From Notospermus geniculatus (Eukaryota > Nemertea > Pilidiophora > Heteronemertea > Lineidae), in NCBI GenBank assembly GCA_002633025.1, contig NMRB01000701.1:162134-226133 (forward strand): a DNA stretch of 64,000 bases, in the 5' to 3' direction. The first letter of the stretch is position 1; each line of letters opens with the position of its first letter. The translations under genes and the position numbers were made by a program. The notes under the pieces were generated by a model. It worked only from the letters and a program-made list of their open reading frames with translations, was not told the DNA's origin and searched no databases. This document shows, piece by piece, positions 9,224 to 21,114 of this stretch.

Positions 9224-12200
9224 CTCGCTGTGGAAAGTCACGGCCGAATTTTACACGTGGGGAGTTGTTTCATGTGGCAAAACTCATATATTTCACTGAC
9301 TTGAAAGCAGATTTTCTCTAGAGTTTCGCTACTTTAGTAAAATAGGGAATATCTTCTCCCAGATACATGAAAAATAAAAGCAGTTTCTTTACAAATAAGT
9401 TTCGAAATAGAGGTGTCATTTGGTGTTGTCATTTTTCACCTGAGATGGTCCGCAATCAATGACGTTTATCTATAGTAACAACGCCGTGGGGGCAGCACAT
9501 CGCATTCAATCACCCACACGCTTCGGCTCAATTGATATGCAGATTTATTCATGACGTAATCAAGGGTAAATCACAAATCACATCCAGCCATCGAAGCCGT
9601 AATACCTGATGATATCATGATTGTTGTACGTACCTCCATGGCTTCTCAGTATCCTTCGAAACAGCAATCACAGATGGCAGAGCTGCATATCCCCAGTTCT
9701 GGAACGTAAGGTGCTTTTCAAGCGGCAGTTGCCTGAGCTGAACATCTTGTATTGTTTCTACTTCAAGTTACTGATGTCAGTTTTCGAGCCCTAACCATTG
9801 TTGGTCGCTGCCACTACCAACTGCAGGGTTGGATCGGAGCGACCAGATTGGGTTCTTTGCCGAAGGTAAAGAAAATCCAAAGTGACTAATCTCAACACTA
9901 CTTTGACCAAGCATCTTCAACAACTGAAAATTGTGAAAAAAGTGGAAAATTCAGATACATTGTAATTCGAGGTTTCTAGGTCGATTTCGCAAAAAAGAAG
10001 AAAATCTGCATACCTCCAACCCTGAGCTCCGGGTTGGCTTTTCGCTTCTGTCCATTCGATTATTTTTTTTTCAATTCTTATAGGTGGTGGTGTTTTTTTC
10101 ACAAACAAATCCAAGAGCACGGAGGCACAACAGCAATATGTTGTCACTCCCAACTGAAACGCCACACCTTGCCAGGACCACACCATCTTTCCCACAGGCT
10201 ACTCGACAGACTCAGCATCGTGTAACAGCAGAGACCCTCAACACAATTATGCTTGGGTTACCACTCTACGCATGCGCAGATCGATGCCGGTTCGACAGCA
10301 GTGGCGGTAGATCGGCACTGTTGAAGATCTCTCTCGTACTTTCATCGTTGCTTGACTGATGCTTCACGTTTGTTGCTAACAGTTCTTTAGCATTCGTGTT
10401 TCTGCCTAGAAAGTTCAATTGTTTATACTTGACGTTTAGAGGATTTACCGAGTTTAAATTTCACGGGCTGTTTATGGACTTTTGAAACAATTAAAGGTAG
10501 GCGCTTATATTTTCGCTCTGTTTACCTTTAAGAATCTTATTTCAGGTATACATGCGATGATATTCAAATGTGTCAGGAAATTGTAGTCCCAAGTATAAAA
10601 TGTCCTCTAATGTTCACATACCTGTATTTGATAGAGATAAGATCGCACTATTTGCCCACACATGTAGACCTGGTTATACAATGCAGCTAATAATGAGAAT
10701 AATCTTTTGAAAGAAAGTAAATGCAGATGGACGTTCGAATCGTATCCAACGAATCTTATCAATAATGATCATCATGGTTTCATAGCCATCCAATTTAATC
10801 CGTACGTTTGAGGCGGACATAATTCCAGGGGACGTTCCTTCGGTTTACACCGCTAATTTTTATCATACACGGTGGTTTCGTGAGGCCTTAAAACCTGATG
10901 CTTGGCCTGACGAACTCAAACTTTGCTAACGACAGGATGGCTTCTGTCACGCCTTGGTCCATAGCGTTCGGGCAAACAAGAACAAGTTGGGTGGCTGAAC
11001 GTTTTGTGCGACATTCGTGAACTAGAAAAATCTCATTATGTTTCGGCTTGAACAACTGTTGCCCAACTCCGTGCTATATGCGAAAAACACATTTGCAAAG
11101 GCCTACTCATGTATGTAAAGCCGCAGGTGTGTGAAACTCAATATGAGACAGGCCTACTGTTGATTCCATGCTTTGTTCTCTTAGCAGGCCTACACTATTA
11201 TTGACGCGAGTTAAAATGTGTTGCAAAGCAAATTCCGCCTCGCATGCTTGGTGATATTTTCGGATCATTTACCTGAAGAACTTCGAATGTTTTCCGAAAG
11301 TTCTCTTGGAAAAGTTGGCATCGGGAAAACGGTTGCTGCGGTATCGTTGAATCATTGAACATCACTTCATGTAATCCGTCGTTGGAGGGGACAGGTTTTG
11401 AATTTGAGATTTTATTGTTGTGGTTATGCATGCTTCATCGTCATCATGCTAAACCCCTGAGACAGACCACTTCACCGTTGCTTTAAAATTATCGAGCTGC
11501 CGAGCACTAAATTAACAGTTGAGTTACAACCTTCGTCTGGCTCTGGGCAAACGTTTTGGCCTATCGCTGTAGTCTTGGCGGAAATCGACATAAAAAAGCG
11601 TCCAAACTTCATGATTATTTTTTATTTTTTGCTTTGACCACAGTATCCATTGAAAAGAAGCAGCTGTATCATGGTATGGACTAACAGACCGTGCAGAGGC
11701 GCAGGCACAAATTATCGCTTTTTTCAAGAGATGTTTACATGTATAGGCCTGTAAACATGAGTGGCAATTCCATTGCTCAAACAGGTGGCGATCTCAATCG
11801 CGGGACTTGACTCTGTTATCATCGATCATCGCTCCCCGGCGCAAACGAAAGGATCGCCTTGATTAATACCTTGAATTTCCATGCTTAACTTATCTGTGAT
11901 TTTCTGGTGTCGTCGTTGTATGAGGCTTTTTTAGTTCGAATGTCTCAGAGGAAGCAACATTTGAGGATTACAGTATCCGGTCCATTGTTCCAAGGTATTC
12001 ATTTTCCTATCACACCGACTTAAGCACGTCACAATAGGACTTGCATTGTACAAACACGTAACTGAGTTGGACGCAACTGGCACACGTCCGATATTACCTG
12101 TACCTTTTTACCTGCTGATTGGAAGATTTCATGTTAGAAAAACTATGAACACTGAAAAGTACACCTCGACTGACATCACCACTTTACAGGTGGCAGCACC

Positions 12201-12273
12201 GTCAGAGTAGGAACACACATTAATGGCTGATATTCATAAAAGGTAGCAAATGCTTTAACTTCAACTTTTGCAG
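9224..12273. other. Anonymous non-coding stretch
   Basis: No convincing exon, RNA gene or large repeat is seen. An AATAAA at 9373-9378 could be a distant poly(A) signal for the GPCR, but it lies beyond a repeat and a gap. A small TTAA-bounded hairpin lies near 10,490-10,535 (TTAAAGGTA and its inverse). Several AGGCCTA palindromes cluster at 11.1-11.75 kb. Confidence 0.45.
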
Positions 12274-12480
12274 TACATTTACATTGGACCTCGCTGTGAA
12301 AATCTTAAGCAAAAGCATTTTCTAACTTTTATGAACACCAGCCATGTACCCTCCAAATGTAGGCCTAGTGGACGCCAACACAACCTTGCTCGTGCATCTC
12401 TTGAGTATTACGACTTTAAAACATCAAATACTCTGCGAGTGTGTGAAAATCATCCCCTTCGCGACTTAATCTGTCGTTAA
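12274..12480 (+). CDS. Candidate terminal exon, unknown product
   Basis: A strong acceptor (CTTCAACTTTTGCAG, ending at 12273) is followed in phase 0 by 68 codons and TAA at 12478-12480. The peptide starts YIYIGPRCENLKQKHFLTFM and ends in ENHPLRDLICR; it is Cys- and Arg-rich and not low-complexity. I do not recognise it. One AGGCCT palindrome is embedded in the frame, which is a point against it. Best single exon guess after the GPCR, but still weak without transcripts. Confidence 0.3.
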   Translation, partial: YIYIGPRCENLKQKHFLTFMNTSHVPSKCRPSGRQHNLARASLEYYDFKTSNTLRVCENHPLRDLICR

Positions 12481-12751
12481 ACATTTTACTGGACCATGGG
12501 GATCGGAGCAGGTGTAAAATTCTCGGCGCATAATCCCCCACGACGACGCTCCACAGCTTAACTGCACCCACAGGCAAAAGACGCAGGTATCACAAGTTAC
12601 ACATTTTAAGGGTGGATTTCTATATCTTGGCAGAGATAACAACGACGTGTACATTAGCCGAGATATCCTACAGTCCTCATTAAAGATAATCTCGTTCTCA
12701 GTTGTATGGTAATGACATTTGACAGGTCGTCACGCAACAGTCTTTAAATCA

Positions 12752-12763
12752 AGGTCAAGGTCA
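12752..12763 (+). promoter_or_regulatory. Directly repeated AGGTCA half-sites
   Basis: Two AGGTCA hexamers abut with zero spacing within TCAAGGTCAAGGTCA. AGGTCA is the nuclear-receptor half-site and TCAAGGTCA the extended monomer site. A 12-base match can arise by chance, so this is only a motif note. Confidence 0.15.
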
Positions 12764-13636
12764 CAGGGACACCGCTGGCAGCGTCGATTTGCAAATGGAA
12801 TTTTCTTAAGTAATGTGCCCTGGGTTTGTGTAAGATGGAATGTAGTTTGAGGATCAAAAAAGGATTAATGGAGCGGCAAATGGTCACCTCGTGTTCTTTA
12901 TCACTTTGAATAGAAAAAAACAGGTTTTTTTGCCTGTGATTGGTATAAAATATGATCCGAGAAGGCTGACTCGAGACGTCAGTATCCACGCGTTGCCAGC
13001 AGTGCCACGACCTTACCGTGTACTCCCGGCGTTACCAATTGGATTCACGGCTGTCAAATGATACATTCCCTGTAGTTGTGATTCATGATTGATGGACAGG
13101 TGTTATTCGTGATTTGGTAAATTCAAAATTGAATTGGTACGCATATATAATACAAAGTCGGATTATAGCATAGGTTCTAGCAATGAAAATTTGCCTGGGG
13201 CTGTGAAGACACCAGGAAGTCTTTCAGTCGGAGTTGGCGGATCCTGCCAAACCAGGATGTTCATGATTGCATAAAATATTTCTTGCCGACATGACCGACG
13301 ACGGTAGTCATCTATCATGCTCTTGGTGGCATGCATGATCAAGGCCAAATTATAGAGGGACTGTTGCCCCCCACCCCACCCCAACCCCAACTGCCGGGCC
13401 CAACTGACACAAAAAAGCGCGTTTTTCACGCACACATAATTTAAGACAAAATTAGTAAAATATGGTCTTGAGAGAGGTCACTGCCCCGCCCAGGATGCTT
13501 GACTTGTGTGCAGATAACCGGGGCCCTGAAATGAATAAATCATGAATAAACGTCCCCGTGGCATTCGAGTGAGAAAAAATATTGGCATTACCGTGTATTA
13601 GTGGACTTCGCCCTCTAACGCCCGCTGTGGAGTTGT

Positions 13637-13695
13637 GCACCGAACAAAAGGGTAGACGTTCGCGTTGGCGTTTCGGGGGCTTTGCGAAAACTCTA
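13637..13695 (-). mobile_element. Solo arm of the TGAGTTTTCGCAAAG element
   Basis: It matches the inverse of the left half of the complete element at 49,518-49,635, including GTTTCGGGGGCTTTGCGAAA and the inner ACCGAACAAAAGG. The opposite arm is missing. It is probably a decayed or half-deleted copy. Confidence 0.55.
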
Positions 13696-14377
13696 TATTT
13701 ACTTACAGACCTACATGAAAGCCTGTGCATCACGTATGAACCTTGTGATAGCCAGTGTAAAGATCCAGCCGGAGGTTAGGAGGGGAAGTCCAGTATATTG
13801 CATATGTTCAGCGACGTGTGCCGTCAGTCAGGCAGACACGACCGCTCTTCTTCATCCCTTAATCGTCATCAATTGGGAATTTATGACATCAAAACTGAAC
13901 GAAGTCGACTTACTGGCATTTTGTTTCTGACGCCATTACACGATCGAAGCCTCAATGTTCATCAAAATAACATATAGAGCCCCAGCAGACAAAGCATAAA
14001 TCACAAAAACGATTTGTCAGGCTTATGAGGGCAACGTTCCGAATACAAATGGCAGCACTTCAATTAGCTCTCCTAAGGTGCCCTGGTAAGGGGAGGGGTA
14101 TGTTAGAGCAGACGAATATTAATACTCTAACCTCTTAGATACAAGGTCCCTTCAACTTGGTGCAAGAACGGCACCAAGTTATAATTTAGGCCTAATTGTG
14201 ATAGACCGGACATTTTATTGTGTACTGGGGCACGTTCATCCCCCATTCTGTTTCAACCCTTGCCTCATATCGATACCTGGACATGTAGGGGTAGGCTACT
14301 CATGACCACCATTCCAGGAGACTTCGTGTCTCTCACCCATTGGTCAATTCAGTGGAATGGATTTGAAGTAGGCCTAC

Positions 14378-14626
14378 ATGTACCACATACATTGCACAAT
14401 TATCTATGGTGATATTGTCCAGAATATACTGACTGGGAAGCGGTCTTGTATCATACAGTATATTTGTTTGTGTGCGGATGACAACGGTTGTTTTATGACC
14501 CAGCTGCTCCAGAACTCAGCCTGTTCGTCATCGTCGGCTAGTCCCACAGCAGTTCTGAACAGCTCTCTGTATTATCCGTGCTCCGAAACTGGTTCGGTCA
14601 CGCGATCCTTCGAAGATGGCCAATAG
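14378..14626 (+). CDS. Weak candidate coding stretch, unknown product
   Basis: The 3' part of this frame (from about 14,465) reads as a Ser/Cys-rich tail (for example QNSACSSSSASPTAVLNSSL, then CSETGSVTRSFEDGQ) before TAG at 14,624. The 5' part overlaps a GTAGGCCTACATGTA palindrome run and is unlikely to be coding. I cannot name a family, and no acceptor is convincing. It ends 168 bp before the duplication breakpoint. Confidence 0.15.
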   Translation: MYHIHCTIIYGDIVQNILTGKRSCIIQYICLCADDNGCFMTQLLQNSACSSSSASPTAVLNSSLYYPCSETGSVTRSFEDGQ

Positions 14627-16051
14627 GCGTCACTAGTGCGTGAAGGAATTGGCGCCAAACTATCTAGCCAATCAGTGCTCGGATTGCAGGACCACTGTGG
14701 TGACAGAGCGGCGGTGATACTGCCAGCCAACGTTGTGACCTGTGCCTCTTGACTTGCTCGTCATGTTTCTGTCAACCAACACATAAGCTTATGCAACAGT
14801 GGCTTTTGACGGCTCAAGCATCATCAGCGCCATCTTTTGGTGATACTGTTCTGACACTTCAATTTTTCCGTCAACAATGCCAGTTCACTGTTTAGTAGAC
14901 GATAGGCCTAACTAACAAGAAATGACGCGTTACCTGAACCTTCGGAAAATTCTTAGGACGCCATCATGGTGATCATTCCCGAGATCGCAAATGGTACAAT
15001 TTACTTAAAAGTGGAAAAATTTTTGAAAATATTATAGAATGTTTCGAATCCTCTATATTAGGCTATTTTCTAGTCTACCTCTCATTTTACCGGATGCAGG
15101 ACACATCTTTTGTTGAGAGTTCTTCTTGTAGATGAAGGACGAAGGCGGCAGCATTTGAAAACGTAAGGAATGAGAAAAACGACGATGTGAAGTTATATTT
15201 CATTGGATTTGATTTATTCATCAACGAAAAGAATCAGATTTTGCAGTCGAGCAACCAGAGACCTGCATCTATCCAATCTGTTAAATTGAGTTCGGCTACC
15301 TGTAATGAAATTCACTTAGAGTAATTGGTTTTATTTTTTCAATTATTTATCAGCATATTCATTGCTTTTGACCGATGGAGATTGACCAATCACTGCCCTT
15401 GTGACCGATTCTGATGATAGCGGACATCGTTAGTCAAGTTTTAATTGTGTACGATTATTAATACATGTACAGTACTGGTACGTACATGTGCGTGTACTAA
15501 TCCAATTTATAATCGTTATTTCTCCATTGGAGGACGATTGGAAGGAAAGAAATCAAATGAATGCCTTCTTTTAGATCAAACTGTTTGTAACGCCATCTCG
15601 AGGTCAAATATATAAAAACTGACCTTCTGAACCGCTGCTCTCCTGGCCATCATGATATCATCTACAAAACGGCCGGCCATTGGCTCGTTCAGATTTAGGA
15701 CAGCTGTGACACCATCATCAGCTGTGATGTCATTGACTTAATGACGGTTCTTTTGTGGTTATGGTATTCATGTATAGGGCCTAGCGAGATAGTATCTCTC
15801 GCTGTTTGAACAGCCCGAGCCCATGCTGATACCACGAATAGCAAGTTAGCAAGCCCTACGACAGCACCAGCAGCATCACCTGCCACTGCACATTCTACAC
15901 TCTGTTATTATCTGGCAGCTGTTCTCGATTCGTAGTCATTTCAATTTTGAAACTACATGATATTTTTTTATTAAAGAGAGTATATTGCGTGGTATAAGTC
16001 ACGACTGCGGATGATGGCAGAAAGACGTAAAGGTGAAATGTCAGTGATTTT

Positions 16052-16330
16052 TTGGTCTTTGGCGTTCCAATCTACTTCGTCACGTGTTTTCGTAAGTTTC
16101 ATACGAAGAAAACTGGAAACAACGTTGGAATACAAAATTTATTTTTGTTTAAAGCCAAAATAGTAAAGAACTTTGCTGAATTTCGTAATAGTTTTGTTTT
16201 TGGCCCGAATATGGTAAAGACGATGTCTGATGATACATGTATTTCAGCCAATCAGGAAGCGCTTCTGTCCTTCATGTTTAAAAAGTTAGAAGATGATAAT
16301 AGAATCTCCGTACACGTCGTCAGCCGATAA
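16052..16330 (+). other. Short open frame, truncated relative to copy B
   Basis: The same frame in copy B runs on to 31,839 (147 codons from 31,396), while in A small indels end it at 16,330. It has no recognisable domain, and the copies differ by indels without keeping frame, so I do not regard it as a gene. Confidence 0.1.
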
Positions 16331-17299
16331 AATATATTTTGTGGCACGATTCCATACGCAGAGAAAAGCCAACCAGCCAGCCAGCTGTAAAGGGCAGACA
16401 ATTTTGCCATCCTTAAGATCACTCTCGAGATTTGAGGTCGTAATGGAATCAAAATTTATGGTTCCTCGACCGAGTAACGAGCGGTCGTGAAATAGATTTT
16501 GACGTACACGACAGGCTTCCGAGGGTTTGTACACACTGGTAAGTCCTACATGGTGCATGAGGGTAAACCAGATTTCGTCATGTTTAGCTGGAAGCACATT
16601 AAATCAACAGGGAAAGCAGTATACATTTACCGTAGTTTATAGTAGTTACTATTAGTATTTACTATTAGTAGTTACTATTAGCAAAAATTCATAATGAATT
16701 TTGGAATGTATTGTTGAATACTACATGTACATGTACATGTAGTACTTCGGATATAAAGCTTTTTATATAGCTTTTTTCACTGAAAAGGGGCGCCTGTTTT
16801 GGAAATGTTGCGGCTTGTTTCAGGGTTGGTCTACACTCTGCAACATTATCAAAACATGTTTTCAAATTCTTCTGCAAAAGTTGCAGGTCCGGTCCACACT
16901 GTCAACAAACCGAAAAGAACGGTGTTTTGGAAATGTTGCAGCTGGATGTTTTTAAAATGTTTTGGCAATGTTGATGGTGTAGGCAGGCCTTAAAACATGA
17001 TCAGAAACACCGAGGAAACATTTGCTGCATAATGGTTAATTGCTTGATACCGTTCGTTTTATTTTCTATTGTTTCCACCATGCTCGACTGAAATTTAAAG
17101 CGCTGATTTTCAAGTTCCATTGACGATTAGTCGCCTTGAAAAGCTTTTACCAGAACAAAGAATATTTCCCATTAAAAACCGAATGACTAATAACGGCAAT
17201 TTGGCGAGCAGTTGACGACTAGTTTTGTTTAAGTAGGTTTCAATTGTACGTAAATATTACATGGGCATGTAGCTCACATTTGATAAAAAATGGCCGATG

Positions 17300-17530
17300 A
17301 GGTGGTTTTAGGATTTATCGGGGAGGGGAGAGTTCTAGGAGATATCGGGGGGGGGGGCGAAAGTAGGGAGAATATTGGAGGGCAACTGTATGGGAGCAAA
17401 AGTCCTGGGGGAGACAAATCCTAGAGGGAAACATTGGCCATGTTGGGGGGGGGGCAAATGTACCGGGGACAAATATTTGGAGTGGGGGCAAAGTCCGGGG
17501 GCATAAATCCGGGGAGATCCTGATACCCGA
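17300..17530 (+). repeat. G-rich degenerate minisatellite with G-quadruplex potential
   Basis: The plus strand has runs of 11 G (17,347-17,357) and 10 G (17,445-17,454) and many 3-5 G runs in units resembling GGGGGCAAAT. The matching region in copy B is collapsed to one N at 32,686, about 130 bp being absent. A G4-forming sequence that blocks polymerase would explain the loss. Confidence 0.75.
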
Positions 17531-18184
17531 TGAGATTTATAGGTCTGTCACACTTGACACCAGATTTGCTCACTTTTCACTACGATGTGGCCACACTGGC
17601 CACATCATAATAGCGAACCGCCTGAATGACGTACATGTAGGACTTGTCAATTTCACTGCGTGAGGGGTGTGCTGCGATTAATACGCCGAACATTCTGGCG
17701 TAGTGATTTCACTGCAGATAACCTCTTCAAAGGAAGAGAAAGTATCGTACGGTAGCCAGGCTCCCGGACCAGGCTAATGAAGACTTTATAGATTCTGAAG
17801 ACAATCTCATAACAATCTCGTACTGAAAAATGCTACTCAGATTAAAAACTGCTACTCAGATTAAAAACCACCAAATGTACATTAGATGAACACGTAGCAC
17901 AGAAGGGCAGGATTTTTCCTGCTGTTTTTATGATCAATAGCACTTAATGAGTGAATTAATATCGGTCGTATAATTAACTGATGGATTTCATACAGCTTAA
18001 ATCAATTTTAGCTTGTCATATCTCTTTATTCATGTATTCATGGCCATGAAGGAGATAGTTGTTACGTCCGAAATGAATTAAGTGATCCGGGTTCGAATGG
18101 GCGAAAAACAGGGACGCAACTCCCATTTGCATTCAGGTGTATTTTCAAGACATGCTTAGCGTTATATGCTGAATTCCGGTTTGT

Positions 18185-18436
18185 GTGATACGACCCTGGG
18201 AAGGAAAATTGAAAATATCCGAAAACGACAAAGAGGCGTCATTACAAATACTTAGTCTGGCCATGTCCTTCCTTCCCGACATTTCCAATTATCCCGACAG
18301 GTATTACTGCAACTTAGACTACGAGATAAGCAAGACGTTATTGTATCATCTGCAAAGTAGCGATAACGGGAGCTACGAACGATCAGGTAGTATACCGAGG
18401 GTAAGGAATGCCATCCATCAATTTCTTCGTGAATAA
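18185..18436 (+). CDS. Weak candidate exon, copy A
   Basis: An 83-codon open frame holds SLAMSFLPDISNYPDRYYCN and a possible donor (GAGGGTAAGG near 18,400). No acceptor fits and no ATG starts it. Copy B differs by one base inside it. Unrecognised; possibly chance. Confidence 0.15.
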   Translation: MIRPWEGKLKISENDKEASLQILSLAMSFLPDISNYPDRYYCNLDYEISKTLLYHLQSSDNGSYERSGSIPRVRNAIHQFLRE

Positions 18437-18818
18437 TGATGATAAATTATGGAATTTAATTGTCACTTTTTCGAATTAAGCGCCTGATTTATTCAATAAG
18501 TGAGTGTTTAATGCGTAATCATATTTGCATTGTCTACGTGGTTAAACGTAGAATCAGTGGGTAGACGTGCAACCCAAAGGCAGACATCACTGATGACGAA
18601 TTCTGTGGCGACGTTCCCTGTAGGCCTATGGGGTGCGCTGTAAAACGAGAGCATTCATCTGTCCCCATTGAAAAGTCATGGTCTCTCTACCAGTTTACTG
18701 TACGGAAACACTGGGATAATATGGGAACTGTAGAAAAGGTTACATCGGCTGATTTAGCTGCCGTCGGACAATCGGCCGATTGAGGATCCTTGCCTGACAG
18801 CTGACTTCACGGGATATA

Positions 18819-19082
18819 GACTGGTTCCCGGTCCCAACACAGCTGACGGAATAAGGGACCGGTATTTGGCGGCCATACCTGGCAGAAAGCTGCCAGGTTG
18901 TGACGTCACAGAAAATTCTACTCAGTAGAAACTCAACATGGCACCCGCATCCCCAAAATAGCAATCCAATCAACTGCGACGTTTCATCAGGCAATACAAA
19001 AAAGGTAGCCAATCAATTGCGACGTTACATCACCGGTCCCTTATTGCGTCATCTACATGTACGTTGGGACCGGGAACCAGTC
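18819..19082. mobile_element. MITE with perfect 20-bp inverted repeats, private to copy A
   Basis: GACTGGTTCCCGGTCCCAAC at 18,819-18,838 is perfectly inverted at 19,063-19,082. CACGGGA at 18,809-18,815 and again at 19,085-19,091 looks like a 7-bp target duplication, and copy B has the uninterrupted site near 33,960. The ends resemble the element at 53,117-53,210 and a segment inside the TTAA MITEs. The element is 264 bp and non-coding. Confidence 0.85.
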
Positions 19083-20906
19083 AACACGGGAAGAAATTGC
19101 TCCCCGTCGGGAACAGAACACACCCAGACTGGCTGATCCTTTCTCCGATATCGCGACAGATGAGATAATCTACAGCACCAGTTCCACCAGGGGGATTTCC
19201 ATTTCGATGTTCACCTGTTCAGACATCTAATTAGAAGTTAATTAATGCCCGCGAGGCATTAATTAGCTCGTCGTTAATCAACTCTCATTTCTGCCTTCGG
19301 TAAAACCTGGAGGAGACGGGAGAGTGATGTGTCATACGGGAGTAGGTTCGTCAGTAATTTTCTGCGAGCAAGTCTTTGTAAAAGACAGACTGGCGTAAAC
19401 AAATTCTACATCGGTAATATAATTTTTCTCCCCCAGGAGGGCAGTAAAATAGAAATAAAGTAACAGTACACTAATAATGTTTCTCGTGTTTCTAAGTGTA
19501 GTTACTCACGTCTAGTCAGATTGTGAAATCTAAATGTCAGGAATTTTATTCAGATGGTTCTAAAAATATTGCTTTGGGTCTTGGTTCTCCTGGTTGGATG
19601 GAGTCAAAAGCAGACGATCAGCTCTATTGAAAAAAAATTCCACCCGTAAATGTTTTTTTGAAACATAATTTTGAGATATATAAGACAGAAGTATTTTTTA
19701 CCCGCAAATGATTTTTTGAAAGATAATTTCTTGAGATACAAAAAGGAAGTTTTTTAACGGTAAAACTAAACGTTGCATGTTGCAATGGAATACATTATTC
19801 TATTCAATGCCCCTCTGCATTAATACGTTCTTTTCAAAAGTGTTAGGAGAGTGCCCCGAGGTAGAGGTCTCAAAGCCTCGTGAATGTCCCCAAAATGCTT
19901 GCGTGATACGTACTTCTAAGAAACAAGCCCTAGATTTCGGCATACATGGAAAAAAACTGCAGGCAGAGCTCTTATGTATTCAGATTAGGGCACAGTACAT
20001 TTTACACTACACTAACTCGCTGTGGCTTTAACCTGACATTGACTATAGTCATGACCTTCACCTTCCGATTGCACATGTCATATATTAATCCTACATCTAT
20101 CTCTTCATTCACGCAACTATCAATATTTCGCATATCAATAATACACCAATCAAATGCAACCGCAGACTTATCAATTTTAAATCGGCAAGGCCAATTGTCA
20201 GAATGTCAGCTACTGACAACAGGCCGTCTGCCCGAATAAATGCACACCAAATGCTAATGGTGATTTTATTTTGGAGTAGCACTTTAGATACATAGCCTGT
20301 TGACCAAACGTATTTTTCGTTGCATTGATGTTGTCATCACCTTCGACTGTTTGCATTTTTTATGGTGCGGGGAGTAGTCCGAAGGCGAATTGTGACTGCC
20401 GGCCAGGCATTGTTTGCGTTGCAGAATGGCACGACTCTTCACAAAGTTTGGAAGCCGTAAGGTGAATGGGTGACCCGGTGAGGGCACAGGGCCGGTAAGT
20501 CTAGTGATGACTTGAGAAAAATACTGGACATCATGCGCATTGTTCGCACAAAGCAACAAGCGCCATCTTCATGCTGATGTCACAGCTGGTCGCATTACTT
20601 TATCATCGTCCAATGAACGATAGATTGAGTTATTTCTTCACTCATCTGCCATCTGACGCTGCGGTCACCGATGGTCCTTTGTCTTTGTGCACGCTAATGA
20701 ATGCATCAGGCCGAGAATAATACACCGTGATGTGGCATCGTCCGTACGCCTTTGTGGAATACACGACCCACTGCGTTCACCAGCGGGAGATGGTACTGCA
20801 CGTCAAGCGTCAATGCAAGTTGAAGGTAGCCGAGGTGGGGGCGTCTCAGTAACGTTTTATCTTGGATAAATATCTGTCCTTCTTCTGTTTTGCTTTTCTG
20901 CCTTAA

Positions 20907-21114
20907 AGGAGTCCGGTATTTCCACTTTTTCTCGACAGCCGGCGCCACCGCGGCCACTCTCCAACCCAAGGGACTAACTACGTTGTCGGCGAATGGACCC
21001 GATTGACTACGTACATTTTGTAATGGATTTTTGTAGTTCGTGTTTGCTGCCGCTAGGTGACTCCCTCTACGTCGGCAGTCAAAATACCTGTTAGAGGTCG
21101 GATACCGTGCTCCT
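20907..21114. mobile_element. TTAA-flanked MITE (piggyBac-like), copy A, shared by both copies
   Basis: TTAA at 20,903-20,906 and 21,115-21,118 flanks ends AGGAGTCCGGTAT and the inverse of ATACCGTGCTCCT. TTAA target duplication with an AGGAG terminus matches the family at 22,122 and 42,362. It is present at the same place in copy B, so it predates the split. Confidence 0.7.

Noticed and set aside
14459-14480. CADD in the frame ICLCADDNGC, resembling the YxDD motif of reverse transcriptase
   Set aside because: No other reverse transcriptase motif is found in any frame around it, and the frame is short.
16716-16741. TACATGTA runs as an ordinary microsatellite
   Set aside because: Most occurrences are single, dispersed 8-mers whose copy-to-copy difference is TA versus TACATGTA, not variation within a tandem array; slippage may still act on the few multi-rung runs.
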